The translations under genes and the position numbers were made by a program. Shown here in pieces: positions 28,759-37,414 of a stretch of DNA of 64,000 nucleotides. Within the stretch, counting starts at the first letter, position 1, and every line of letters begins with the position of its first letter. Below the pieces are notes generated by a model. The model was given only the letters and a program-made list of their open reading frames with translations, was not told the DNA's origin and made no database searches. The DNA comes from Pseudofrankia sp. DC12 (GTDB lineage: Bacteria > Actinomycetota > Actinomycetes > Frankiales > Frankiaceae): contig NZ_KQ031391.1 in assembly GCF_000966285.1 (NCBI RefSeq), forward strand, positions 2,318,640 to 2,382,639, written 5' to 3'.

Positions 28759-30894
28759 TCACTCCACGCTCAGGTTCTTCGTCGCCGGCACGCCTCGTCG
28801 GCTCGCCGGCTGGCGTACCGGCCCGCCACGCCGGTCTCGTCGCTCTCCCGTCGCGTTCGGGCGGTCGCCCCGCCCACGCCGCGCCGCGTCGCTCTCGCGT
28901 TCGGCGTCCTTCGCGGCGTCCCGCAGCATCCGGACCCAGAACGGGAGCATGATCCAGTTCGCCACCGTAAAGCCCAGCACCGCGCCGGTGCCGCCGCCCA
29001 ACGCCACGCCGACGACCGGGTAGAGCAACAGCTGCGGCGCAGCGATGACATTCAGCCGGAAGGTGTTCTTCGCCCGGCCGAGGGCGATCAGCATGCAGCT
29101 CACACCGACCGTCGACGCGGCTCCGGCCTGCTGCACGATCGACAGCGCCAGCAGGCGGTGGGTCTGCGGCCAGGTGTCGCCGAGCAGCGACTGCCCGAGC
29201 TGGTGCCCACCGACCCGGACCACCCCGAGGAACAGGAAGCCCAGCCCCCAGACGATCCCGACCGACGCGACGGCGGCGGACAGCAGGTAGGCCGCGCGCA
29301 TCCGGGCGGCGGCAGTCAGGTCCGTGCGCCGGGAGAACTCCGGGATCGCCCAGCTGACCAGGCCCATCGCGAGGATGGTCGTCGGCCCCAGCAGGGTCTG
29401 CACACCGCGCAGCGCGCCGACCAGCTCGACCGCCCCGATCACCCCGATGATCAGAAGGCTCGCGTTCAGCGCGCCCTGGACGGTTATGTACTCGAGCGCC
29501 AGGTAGCCGTTGATGTCGCGGTGCTCCCGGACCCAGTCCAGCCCGTGCCCCGGCGCGGGCCAGAACCCGGCCTGGGCCACCCCGATCAACGCCGCGACGG
29601 CCGCCGCCGCGCCCCAGGCCAGCAGCATCGGCGCGGCCAGCGTGACGTGCCGGGACAGCAGCAGCGCCACGCCGATGATCTGCACGACCGCCCAGACTCC
29701 GTCGTTCGCCGCCGCGGCCGCCGGCCGGCCCTGGGCGAAGAACACCTGCCGCCACTGGTCCTGTACCAGCAGGCCGGGCAGCACGAGCCCCAGCGTGACG
29801 AGCGCCGACCCGGTCAGCCCGCCCAGCGCCGCGCCCACCAGCGTGCAACCGGCGCCGACGAGCACCCCTAGCAGCAGCGCCGCGCCGGTGGCCCGCGCGG
29901 CGGCCCGCGCGAACACCCGCTCCGGCGCGCCGGAGTACCGGATGCTCAGCGGCTGCGCGCCGGCCGCCTTCGAGAAACCGATGACGACGGCGAACACGGC
30001 GAACGCCACGGAGAACGCGCCGAAGTCGGCCTTCGACACCTCGCGGGCGACGACGAACATCAGGATCGAGTTGGTTCCGCTGGAGATGAGCTGGTCGACC
30101 AGAGTCCAGATCGCCCGGCTGCGCGGGGTGCCCTTCACCCGGCCGGACGCGTGCTCGTCCCGGGCCCAGGTCGCGGGCCCGCGCGGCCGCTCGGCCACGT
30201 CGAGATCCCGCAGGAGCGGTTCACCCGGCGAGACGCCCTCGTCGTCGGCCCGGCCCGGACGGCGACGAGGGCGCGTCTGGGGACGCCGCAGCAGCTGGGT
30301 GCCGTCCGCGTCTGGGCGGTGGCTGGCGGGACGGCCGCGACAACCGTCCCGGCGCAGGAGCTGGGTGTCTTCGGGGTCTGTCCGCATCCCGGCGCCGTCC
30401 CGGCGCGGGGACTCGGTACCGTCCCAGTGCCGGAAGTGGACCTGGGTGCCCTCGGCGTCCTGACGCGGCCCTGCCTGGTCGTCTGGCCGGGGACGGACGC
30501 GCGCGCCCTGGAGGCCCCGCGGATCGTCGACGCCCGGGGCCCAGCCGGCTGCCTCGTCGGCTGAGTGACCCGCCTGGTCCCGCCCGGCGTCCTCCTCGGC
30601 GAGGAGGCGCCGGAGCACCGAAAGGTCGATCGTCTGGGTGGCGCTGCCCAGGTAGCCGCTCTGCAGTTGCCCCAGCAGCAGGTCGGCGCCTTCGGGTGGC
30701 CGCCCGTCCCGGTCGCTCCCGCGCGCTCCCGGCCGGACGGCCTCGGACGTCACCGGTGCGGCATCGGCTGATCGGCGCTGGGTCCAGCGGACCTCGGACG
30801 GGCGCTGAGCGGGCGGGAGCCCGCCGGGAACCCAGCGGTCACCGACGAGCTCGGCTCGTTCGGGATCGTCTGCCCAGGCCGACGGCCGCTCCAT
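28759..30894 (-). CDS. Polysaccharide flippase (MATE/Wzx-like) with long phospho-site-like N-tail
   Basis: 711 aa. The C-terminal about 450 residues carry about 12-14 membrane helices of the MVF/MOP (Wzx/RfbX) flippase type and would move lipid-linked repeat units across the membrane. The first about 255 residues are hydrophilic and charged. They hold repeated acidic-Thr-Gln motifs: EGTQ (T150), DGTE (T160), EDTQ (T177) and DGTQ (T199), several followed by RR. Such motifs resemble actinobacterial Ser/Thr-kinase sites read by FHA domains (inference). Neighbours are the C-methyltransferase (8 bp upstream) and a glycosyltransferase (4 bp downstream). Confidence 0.8.
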   Translation of the reverse strand: MERPSAWADDPERAELVGDRWVPGGLPPAQRPSEVRWTQRRSADAAPVTSEAVRPGARGSDRDGRPPEGADLLLGQLQSGYLGSATQTIDLSVLRRLLAEEDAGRDQAGHSADEAAGWAPGVDDPRGLQGARVRPRPDDQAGPRQDAEGTQVHFRHWDGTESPRRDGAGMRTDPEDTQLLRRDGCRGRPASHRPDADGTQLLRRPQTRPRRRPGRADDEGVSPGEPLLRDLDVAERPRGPATWARDEHASGRVKGTPRSRAIWTLVDQLISSGTNSILMFVVAREVSKADFGAFSVAFAVFAVVIGFSKAAGAQPLSIRYSGAPERVFARAAARATGAALLLGVLVGAGCTLVGAALGGLTGSALVTLGLVLPGLLVQDQWRQVFFAQGRPAAAAANDGVWAVVQIIGVALLLSRHVTLAAPMLLAWGAAAAVAALIGVAQAGFWPAPGHGLDWVREHRDINGYLALEYITVQGALNASLLIIGVIGAVELVGALRGVQTLLGPTTILAMGLVSWAIPEFSRRTDLTAAARMRAAYLLSAAVASVGIVWGLGFLFLGVVRVGGHQLGQSLLGDTWPQTHRLLALSIVQQAGAASTVGVSCMLIALGRAKNTFRLNVIAAPQLLLYPVVGVALGGGTGAVLGFTVANWIMLPFWVRMLRDAAKDAERESDAARRGRGDRPNATGERRDRRGGPVRQPASRRGVPATKNLSVE

Positions 30895-30902
30895 CGCGCC
30901 GC

Positions 30903-32159
30903 CTATATGATGACCGGCCGCGGCACGGGGACGATGAACGCGCCGCCACGCGCCGCGTACTCAGCCTGCTGCGTCATGATTTCGTTCTTCACGTTCCAGG
31001 CGAGCAGCAGCAGGTAGTCCGGCTGGCGCTCGAGCACGGCCTCCGCCGGCAGGATCGGCAGCCGCGCGCCCGGCACGTACTTTCCCTGTTTGTGGGTATT
31101 GCGGTCCACGACGAAGTCGATGAGCCGGGTGTCGATGCCGGTCGAGTTCACCATGGTGGCGCCCTTGGCTGCGGCACCATAGGCGGCGATCGTCGCGCCC
31201 TTCGCCTTCAGGTCGGTCAGGAGCGCGCGCAGCTGGTCCTGCAGCTCGCCGACCTCGGCACCGAAGCCGGCGTACCGGTCGTACGAGTCCAGCCCCGCGG
31301 CCCGCTCGGCGGCCAGCACACGACCGACCGACGCGTCGACGGCTGCCGACGTACCGACGGCGGCAGCCTTGGCCGCCCGCCAGCGCAGCGTGCCACCGTG
31401 CAGCTCGGGGAACTCGGTCACGCCGATCAGCTCGAGGCCGTGCCGGCGCAGCAACGCATCGACGGCGATCGTGGAGAAGTAGCAGAAGTGCTCGTGGTAG
31501 ATCGTGTCGAACTCGGTGTGGTCGAGCAGAGCGCCGACACCCGGGTTCTCGATGCTGAGGACGCCGTCGTCCTTGAGGAGGATCGAGAAGCCCTCGACGA
31601 AGCTGTTCAGGTCGGGAACATGCGCCATCACATTGTTCGCGATGATCACGTCGGCGCGCAGGCCCTCGTCGACCAGCCGGCGGGCGACCTCGGCGCCGAA
31701 GAACTCCTCCCGGGTCGGCACGCCCACCTGGCGGGCCGCGGCGGCCGGGCCGGGCGTCGGCTCGATCCCGAGCACCGGGATGCCACGCTCGACGAACGCC
31801 TTCAGCAGGTAGCCGTCGTTGCTCGCCACCTCGACGACCAGGCTGTCCGGCCCGAGGCCGCAGCTCTCGATGAGATCCACGGCGTTCTTCTCGGAGTGAC
31901 GGACGAGCATGTCGGTGAAAGACGAGAAGTAGGGGTAGTCCTGGTCGAAGATCTCGTCGGCCGGCAGCACGTGGGTGAGCTGAACCAAGGCGCAGCGCTC
32001 ACAGAAGCCGACGCCGAGCGGGAACGTCGGGTCGACGGCGTCCAGCGCGTCCGCGCGGACCAGCCGGTTGGCCACCGGGGTGGATCCCAGAGAGAGGAAC
32101 GGCCGCGGCCGCCCCCCGCCGCACGACCTGCACGTGGTCACCTCGGTGGCCGCTGACAT
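30903..32159 (-). CDS. Sugar C-methyltransferase (class I SAM, Zn-finger N-domain)
   Basis: 418 aa of the NDP-hexose C-methyltransferase (TylC3-like) type. The N-terminal zinc-binding domain has C10, C13, C53 and C56. The SAM-binding loop VVEVASNDGYLL (108-119) follows, and a C-terminal Rossmann domain contains AAYGAAAKGATMVN. These enzymes add a methyl branch at C-3 of a nucleotide-linked 4-keto sugar in the cytoplasm. I start at the ATG at 32159, preceded by GGGGAA. Its stop lies 8 bp from the flippase start. With the RmlC-like gene upstream it suggests a branched-chain deoxysugar unit in the polymer. Confidence 0.87.
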   Translation of the reverse strand: MSAATEVTTCRSCGGGRPRPFLSLGSTPVANRLVRADALDAVDPTFPLGVGFCERCALVQLTHVLPADEIFDQDYPYFSSFTDMLVRHSEKNAVDLIESCGLGPDSLVVEVASNDGYLLKAFVERGIPVLGIEPTPGPAAAARQVGVPTREEFFGAEVARRLVDEGLRADVIIANNVMAHVPDLNSFVEGFSILLKDDGVLSIENPGVGALLDHTEFDTIYHEHFCYFSTIAVDALLRRHGLELIGVTEFPELHGGTLRWRAAKAAAVGTSAAVDASVGRVLAAERAAGLDSYDRYAGFGAEVGELQDQLRALLTDLKAKGATIAAYGAAAKGATMVNSTGIDTRLIDFVVDRNTHKQGKYVPGARLPILPAEAVLERQPDYLLLLAWNVKNEIMTQQAEYAARGGAFIVPVPRPVII

Positions 32160-32597
32160 CCGTTCCCCTGCCTCACCGCCCGGCGCCAGGCCGGGCCTCA
32201 TGCTCCACCAATGCCCGGGTCAGGTCCGACCCCAGCCCCATTCTGATACATCGGTCCGGGTGGTCCGTGGCCGCGGTCCCGACAGCCGCCATCCCCGCAG
32301 GCCACTCAATCGTCTCGTCCTTCACGGGTCCGCTGCTCACGGGCATCGGGCCAGTCAAGGGCCACGGCCGGCCCGGCCGGCGGTGGTCAGCCGGCTGGCC
32401 ACACGGTGCGCTGATCACATCACGCTGGCCACACGTGCACTGTGCATGAACGACACCTGCCGCGCGCCATGCTAGCACCCACCACTCGGCCACCAGCGCA
32501 CCCACATGCGGCGCACAAGCAGCCTGCCGCCGCGGGCGAGCAGGTCAGCGCCCCGAGTGCCCGGCCGGGGACGGTGCACGGCGCGGCGACGCCGGGC
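32160..32597. promoter_or_regulatory. Intergenic region upstream of the methyltransferase-flippase-GT operon
   Basis: 438 bases without a convincing gene. It contains an exact 12-base direct repeat GCTGGCCACACG at 32394-32405 and 32424-32435, with starts 30 bases apart (about three helical turns). Near it is GTGCACTGTGCAT (32435-32447). Both could be operator sites for the minus-strand operon. No promoter can be fixed from sequence. Confidence 0.4.
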
Positions 32598-33176
32598 TCA
32601 CGACGCGGTCTGGTTGACGGTCAGGCTCGGTCCAGTCTGTGTCGCGTCCGGGCCCAACAGTGGCCAGGCCCGGTCCTTCTTCGAGATCGCCGTCACCGGC
32701 AGCGGCCAGGAGATGCCGAGCGCCGGGTCGTCATGACGCAGGCCCCGCTCGAAGCTCGGCTCGAACGCAACGTTCATCTGGTAGCTGGCTTCAGTGTCGT
32801 CGACGAGGGTCTGGTAGCCGTGTGCCAGGCCCGCGCCGACGAACAGCGCGCGGCGGTTGTCCGCGGACAGCTCGACGGCGAAATGGCGCAGGAAGGTGGG
32901 CGAGCCGGCCCTGGTGTCGACCACCACGTCCAGCAGCGCTCCTCTGGTCACCCGCACCAGCTTGGTCTCCCGGACTGGCTCACAGATCCAGTGCATGCCG
33001 CGCACCGTGCCGGCCCGACGGTTGTAGGCGACGCTGGCGTGCGTGACGCCGACCTGAAGTCCCGCGGCGGTGAACTCCTCCTGGCTGTACGTCCGGGCAA
33101 ACAGGCCGCGCTCGTCGAAGACCGGCTCGATATCGACGATGAACAGCCCGTCCAGCTCAGTTGGCGCGATGATCAC
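32598..33176 (-). CDS. dTDP-4-dehydrorhamnose 3,5-epimerase-like cupin (RmlC family)
   Basis: 192 aa cupin. RmlC enzymes epimerise C-3 and/or C-5 of dTDP-4-keto-6-deoxysugars. The catalytic His is in RGMHWIC (H62), followed by the KLVRV strand and the VVVDTRAGSPTF loop. The usual catalytic Tyr (two residues before the conserved Pro, as in YNP/YYAP) is replaced: YQMNVAFEPSFERGL gives F137. C-5 protonation should be impaired, so the enzyme may be a 3-epimerase, an isomerase or inactive. The GTG at 33176 follows GGAGG by 4 bases. rmlA, rmlB and rmlD are not in the window. Confidence 0.8.
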   Translation of the reverse strand: MIIAPTELDGLFIVDIEPVFDERGLFARTYSQEEFTAAGLQVGVTHASVAYNRRAGTVRGMHWICEPVRETKLVRVTRGALLDVVVDTRAGSPTFLRHFAVELSADNRRALFVGAGLAHGYQTLVDDTEASYQMNVAFEPSFERGLRHDDPALGISWPLPVTAISKKDRAWPLLGPDATQTGPSLTVNQTAS

Positions 33177-33493
33177 ATAGCCTCCAGAACGCGCGATCCG
33201 GTATCGGAGAGGCTAGTAGATCCCGCGCTCAGCTCTGGCGATCCATCGATCGGGCCCGGCAGGTCCAGCTGTGGCCTGCGCCCCGCGGACGATCTCAGCC
33301 TCGTCGCGACCTGCGCAGGTGCGCCCTAACCCTCGCCTGAGGGAACGGCTGCGGCGCGGTGCCCCACCGGCACACTCGACTCGACGCCCCCGGAGGCGGC
33401 CCCCGCAAGGCCGCACAGGTTCCCCCGGTCCTCGCGGCACCGGCTCAGGGGGACGACGGGAACCGCATGCGTCGGGCGGAACGCGACGCGCGG
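33177..33493. other. Intergenic region between RmlC-like gene and tyrS
   Basis: 317 bases on the leader side of the RmlC-like gene. No gene or strong motif is seen. A small dyad, CCCTC/GAGGG with a 4-base loop, lies near 33328-33345. Confidence 0.4.
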
Positions 33494-33509
33494 TTACGTG
33501 AACCGCGCG
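33487..33509 (-). terminator. Hairpin across the tyrS stop codon
   Basis: Exact inverted repeat CGCGCGGTT / AACCGCGCG, 9-bp stem and 5-base loop. It contains the end of the tyrS coding sequence and its TAA stop (33494-33496). There is no T-run. Terminator or 3'-stabilising role is possible. Confidence 0.4.
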
Positions 33510-34780
33510 ACGCGCCACTCGCGGCGGCCGCGGCGGACCAGCAGGACGGAGCCGTGCAGCAGGTCCGCCGCGGTCACGGCGGCGGCGGCGGTCACCGTGT
33601 CTCCGTTGACCGAGATGGCGCCGTTGCCGAGATGCTCGCGGGCGTCGCGCCTGCTGCTTGCCAGACCAGTGGCGAGCAGCAGGTCAACGACCGGCCAGCC
33701 GTCGCCATCCAGCCGGGAGAGCGGCTCGGCGACGCTCGGGACGTCGGCGAACACGTCACCGATCAGCTCCGGGCTGACCGCGCGGACATCGCCCTTGAAC
33801 AGCGCCTCGGACGCCGCCTCGGCCGCGTCTGCGGCGGCCTCGCCGTGGACCAGGACCGTCATCTCCCTGGCGAGGTAGCGCTGTAGCGTCCGGCGGGCCG
33901 GAGTCTCCGCATGCTGGGCGAACAGCTTCTCCAGCGGCTCCCGGGCGGTGAGCGAGAAGAACAGCGCGAAGCGGCGGGCATCCTCGTCCGCGAGGTTGAT
34001 CAAAAACTGGTAGAAGGTGTACGTCGAGGTGCGGTCGGCGGAGATCCAGACGGCGCCCTGCTCCGACTTGCCGAACTTCGTGCCGTCGGGGCGCAGCAGC
34101 AGCGGGCAGGTGATCCCGTACGCCTGGGTGCGCAGCACCCGGCGGATGTAGTCGATCCCGGCGACGATGTTGCCCCACTGGTCCGAGGCGCCCATCTGCA
34201 GCGTGACCCCGTGGTCCTCGCACAGCCGGCGGAAGTCGTACGCCTGCAGCAGCATGTAGCTGAACTCGGTGTACGACAGGCCGACGTTCGGGTCCTCCAG
34301 CCGGCGGCGGACCGTGTCCCGCTTAGTCATCTCGCCGACCGGGAAGTGCTTGCCGACGTCGCGCAGGAACTCGATCATGCCAAGCCCGCCGAGCCAGGCG
34401 GAGTTGTCCACGAACAGCGGCATCTGGTCGGGCTCGAGCGCGCGGGCAAAGATCCCGCGCATCAGCTCCTGGTGGCGCGCGACGTTCGCCGCGACGTCCT
34501 GCGCCGAGAGCAGCTGGCGCTCGGTGGACTTGCCGGACGGGTCGCCGATCAGCCCGGTGCCGCCGCCGAACAACGCGACCGGCCGGACACCCGCGCGACC
34601 GGCCCTGATCAGCAGGATGATCGGGAGCAGGTTGCCGATCGTCAGCGACGGCGCCGTTGGGTCGAAGCCGATGTAAACGCGCCGCGCATCACCGTCGAGG
34701 TGGGCCCGCAGCTTCGCAGGGTCGGTGCTGTCGTGGATCAGGCCACGCCAGGCCAGCTCCTCCAGTAGCGCGCTCGTCAT
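33494..34780 (-). CDS. tyrS: Tyrosyl-tRNA synthetase
   Basis: 428 aa class I synthetase that charges tRNA-Tyr. The HIGH-like motif in DPTAPSLTIGNLLP, the KMSKS-like KFGKS and the C-terminal S4-type RNA-binding domain (about 355-428) are all present, so it is full length. The ATG at 34780 is at the conserved family start (LLEELAWRGLIHDST). It lies 34 bp downstream of the mycosin-like gene on the same strand. No T-box leader is visible. Confidence 0.95.
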   Translation of the reverse strand: MTSALLEELAWRGLIHDSTDPAKLRAHLDGDARRVYIGFDPTAPSLTIGNLLPIILLIRAGRAGVRPVALFGGGTGLIGDPSGKSTERQLLSAQDVAANVARHQELMRGIFARALEPDQMPLFVDNSAWLGGLGMIEFLRDVGKHFPVGEMTKRDTVRRRLEDPNVGLSYTEFSYMLLQAYDFRRLCEDHGVTLQMGASDQWGNIVAGIDYIRRVLRTQAYGITCPLLLRPDGTKFGKSEQGAVWISADRTSTYTFYQFLINLADEDARRFALFFSLTAREPLEKLFAQHAETPARRTLQRYLAREMTVLVHGEAAADAAEAASEALFKGDVRAVSPELIGDVFADVPSVAEPLSRLDGDGWPVVDLLLATGLASSRRDAREHLGNGAISVNGDTVTAAAAVTAADLLHGSVLLVRRGRREWRVARFT

Positions 34781-34814
34781 TCCCTCATGTTACCGGCGGC
34801 CGCGCCAACCGTGA

Positions 34815-36215
34815 TCACCCGTAGCCCCCAGGTCCCCCGCCGGGCGGCGGCACGAGGGACGGCTGGCTGGGAGGCCCGCCCGGGGCCGCGGCCCCGGTGC
34901 CGGCCGGCCGTCGGCGGGCAGCCCTCGCGCGCGGGGAAAGCACCCGGCGCAGCGCGAACGCGACGACACCGAGGCCGGTCCCGAGCACCACGGCGGCCGC
35001 GAGACCGCCGGCCCAGGCCAGCCGGCCCGGCCCGTCGTCCCCAGCCGCGGATGCCGCCGGGCCAGACGGCACGGCCGCGGACGGTGACGGTGACGGGCGG
35101 GCCGGGTTCCCGGTCCCGCCCGGGGCGGGCAGGCCCGCGGCGGCCAGCAGAGCGTCCTCGTCGGCCGCCAGTGGTCCACCGGCGGCTCCTGGCGGGGGGG
35201 TCAGCAGCGGGTTGCTGGCGACCGGGACCGGCGGCGCCGTGAGCGCGGCCACCGGGTCCACGATCCCGTAGCCGAACTGCTGGTCCCAGCCGCGCGGGCC
35301 CTTGTCGTCCGCCGTCCTGGTGAGCAGCTCGATCACACTCGGCGCGTTGAGCTCCGGGTGCTCGGCGCGTACCAGCGCGGCCACCCCGGCGACGATCGCG
35401 GTCGAGTTGCTGGTGCCGTCGGCCACCTCCGCGCCGCTCGGCGTCAACGCGGCCGGGACCGGCGCGCGGACAAGCGGGGCCGGCGCCGCGAGCACCGCCC
35501 GCTGGCCCGCCGCCGAGCCGTCCCAGAAGTCGCCGTGAGTGTCCGAGCCGGTGACCGCGATGACGCCGGGGATGTTCGCCGGGGCGTTGATCTGGTGGTC
35601 GAACGGGTCGGGGTCGCCGGCGTCCACGTTGCCGGCCGCGGCGACCACGACGACGTCGTGGGCCAGTGCGTAAGCGGCCGCGGCGCGTTCGTCCGGGTCG
35701 GCTGGGCCGGAGGAGCCGAGCGAGAGGCTGACGACCGTCGCGCCGCGGTCGGTCGCGAGCCGGATTCCGGCGGCGACCTCCACCGAGTCGGTCTCCCGGC
35801 CAGTGGAGATCGAGAGGATCTTCGCGTCGGGCGCCACGCCCAGGAAGCCGGTGGAGCTGCCGCCCGGCCCGACCGGGCGGGCGGCGATGATGCCGGCCAT
35901 CGAGGTGCCGTGACCCTCGGGGTCGTCGTCGCGCAGTCCGTCCGACGCCGCGTCCGCGCCGATGCCGGCGCCCGGCACCAGCGCGCCGGTGAGCGCTGGG
36001 GCGCCGGGGTCCACGCCGCCGTCGACGACGGCCACCACGACGCCGCTCCCGGTCGACAGCCTGTGGGCGTCGTCGAGCCGCAGCGCGCGGGCGTACCAGG
36101 CCTCTCTCGGCTGCGCGGCCAGCGCTGGCGACCCGCCACCGACGAGCAGGACTCCGGCACACAGCGCCGTCAGTAGCAGCCCGGGCAGCGATCGCCGGGA
36201 CGGCGGGAAGGACAC
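34815..36215 (-). CDS. Mycosin-like S8 subtilisin protease (type VII secretion-associated type)
   Basis: 466 aa. A signal peptide (cleavage around SPALAA, 29-34) is followed by a subtilisin domain with catalytic D65 (VVDGGVD), H102 (GHGTSMAG) and S268 (DGTSNST). A Pro/Ala-rich stretch and one C-terminal membrane helix (about 405-430), then a basic tail, complete the MycP-like layout. Mycosins associate with and stabilise ESX/type VII machines. No EccB/C/D/E or WXG100 gene is in the window, so it is an orphan copy here. The GTG at 36215 follows a G-rich ribosome site and leads straight into the signal peptide. Confidence 0.82.
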   Translation of the reverse strand: MSFPPSRRSLPGLLLTALCAGVLLVGGGSPALAAQPREAWYARALRLDDAHRLSTGSGVVVAVVDGGVDPGAPALTGALVPGAGIGADAASDGLRDDDPEGHGTSMAGIIAARPVGPGGSSTGFLGVAPDAKILSISTGRETDSVEVAAGIRLATDRGATVVSLSLGSSGPADPDERAAAAYALAHDVVVVAAAGNVDAGDPDPFDHQINAPANIPGVIAVTGSDTHGDFWDGSAAGQRAVLAAPAPLVRAPVPAALTPSGAEVADGTSNSTAIVAGVAALVRAEHPELNAPSVIELLTRTADDKGPRGWDQQFGYGIVDPVAALTAPPVPVASNPLLTPPPGAAGGPLAADEDALLAAAGLPAPGGTGNPARPSPSPSAAVPSGPAASAAGDDGPGRLAWAGGLAAAVVLGTGLGVVAFALRRVLSPRARAARRRPAGTGAAAPGGPPSQPSLVPPPGGGPGGYG

Positions 36216-36484
36216 GGACCCGCCCCCTGTGTCATGTCTGGTCCCGCATCGGGCGCGCCTGTTAGGGCGCAGGATGCCGCCAGCTGTGGACGTCTGCTGG
36301 ATTCCGGCAGCTTTCCACAGCGACCGACATTCAGGCGCGGCCGGTCCCGCATCCGACATCGGGCATGCTGTCGCCTGCTCGCCGACAACGGCGGCGAACG
36401 CAGGGAATCAACGCTGAATCGGCGGGAATCGCGGAGCCGCCACGACCTGCGGGATCGGGCCCAGCCGGGCCCGCCGCCGGTCCG

Positions 36485-37414
36485 CTACGGCTTGGGCGGG
36501 CCGACCAGCAGGCCCTTGATGTAGGCGGCGTGCTCCTGTGCGGCCGCGTCCTTGCCGCTGGCGCGGGAGAGCACCGTCCGACCGGCGTAGCCGGCGACGA
36601 GCATCGCGCGCATCGCGTTGACCTTGAGGGGCGCGTTGTGCTTGCGCAGGTAGCGGATCATCGACGCGCCGCGCATCTGCAGCATCCAGGTCTTCGCCGC
36701 GCCCGAGCCGCCCGCGCCGTGCGGCACCAGAAGGTCGGTGCGCAGCTTCTGGCGCAGCCCGGCCTCCCGGATCGCCCGGCCGAACGCCATGTCCTCGTTG
36801 TAGACGTAGAACGTCTCGTCGAAGGCGCCGAGGTCGAGGAAGGTACGCCGGCGCACCGCCATGCAGGCCCCGGTCAGCCACTCCGGCGCCATCTCCCGGC
36901 CCGGGGTGGGCCGGGCGAACAGGGCCGCCGCCGGGGCGAGCTTGTGCGCGCCGAGCACGTGCAGCAGCACTCGGCGCGGGGTCGGCTCCCAGCCGCCGTT
37001 GCCCAGCTCGGGCCTGCCGTCGTGGCCCTGCATCGTCGCCGCGCTGCAGACCAGCTCCGCATCGGCACGCAGGTCGTCGACGAGGGCCTCAATGATCTGG
37101 ATGTCCGGCCGGCTGTCCGGGTTGCCGAGGATGACGAACTCGTAGCCGGACGACCGGATGCCCATGTTGGCGGCCTTGGCGAAGCCCTTCCCGCCACCGG
37201 AGTCGACGTAGCGCCCGTTCGGCCGGTCGGCGATCAGCTCCCAGACCCGGTCGGCGCCCTTGGCGTTGTCGACGATCACGACAGGCATGTCCGCGGGCAG
37301 CCCGGCGATCATCTGCTCCAGCTGCCCGCGGCTGTGGAAGCTGACGGTGACGACCTCGTACGCCCACCGCGGGTCGGTGCCGGGCTCGTCGCGCTCCCGC
37401 GCGGCCGCGGTCAC
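36485..37414 (-). CDS. Glycosyltransferase family 2
   Basis: 309 aa. GT-A fold with N-terminal YEVVTVSFHSRGQLEQM, the acceptor-loop GKGFAKAANMGI, a DXD-like LGNPDSRPD and the late FDETFYVYNEDMAFGRAIREAG. These match rhamnosyltransferase-type GT2 enzymes that add sugars to cell-surface glycans. The GTG at 37414 overlaps the stop of the preceding glycosyltransferase gene (GTGA), so both are co-translated. No membrane helix is evident. Sugar specificity unknown. Confidence 0.85.
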   Translation of the reverse strand: MTAAARERDEPGTDPRWAYEVVTVSFHSRGQLEQMIAGLPADMPVVIVDNAKGADRVWELIADRPNGRYVDSGGGKGFAKAANMGIRSSGYEFVILGNPDSRPDIQIIEALVDDLRADAELVCSAATMQGHDGRPELGNGGWEPTPRRVLLHVLGAHKLAPAAALFARPTPGREMAPEWLTGACMAVRRRTFLDLGAFDETFYVYNEDMAFGRAIREAGLRQKLRTDLLVPHGAGGSGAAKTWMLQMRGASMIRYLRKHNAPLKVNAMRAMLVAGYAGRTVLSRASGKDAAAQEHAAYIKGLLVGPPKP

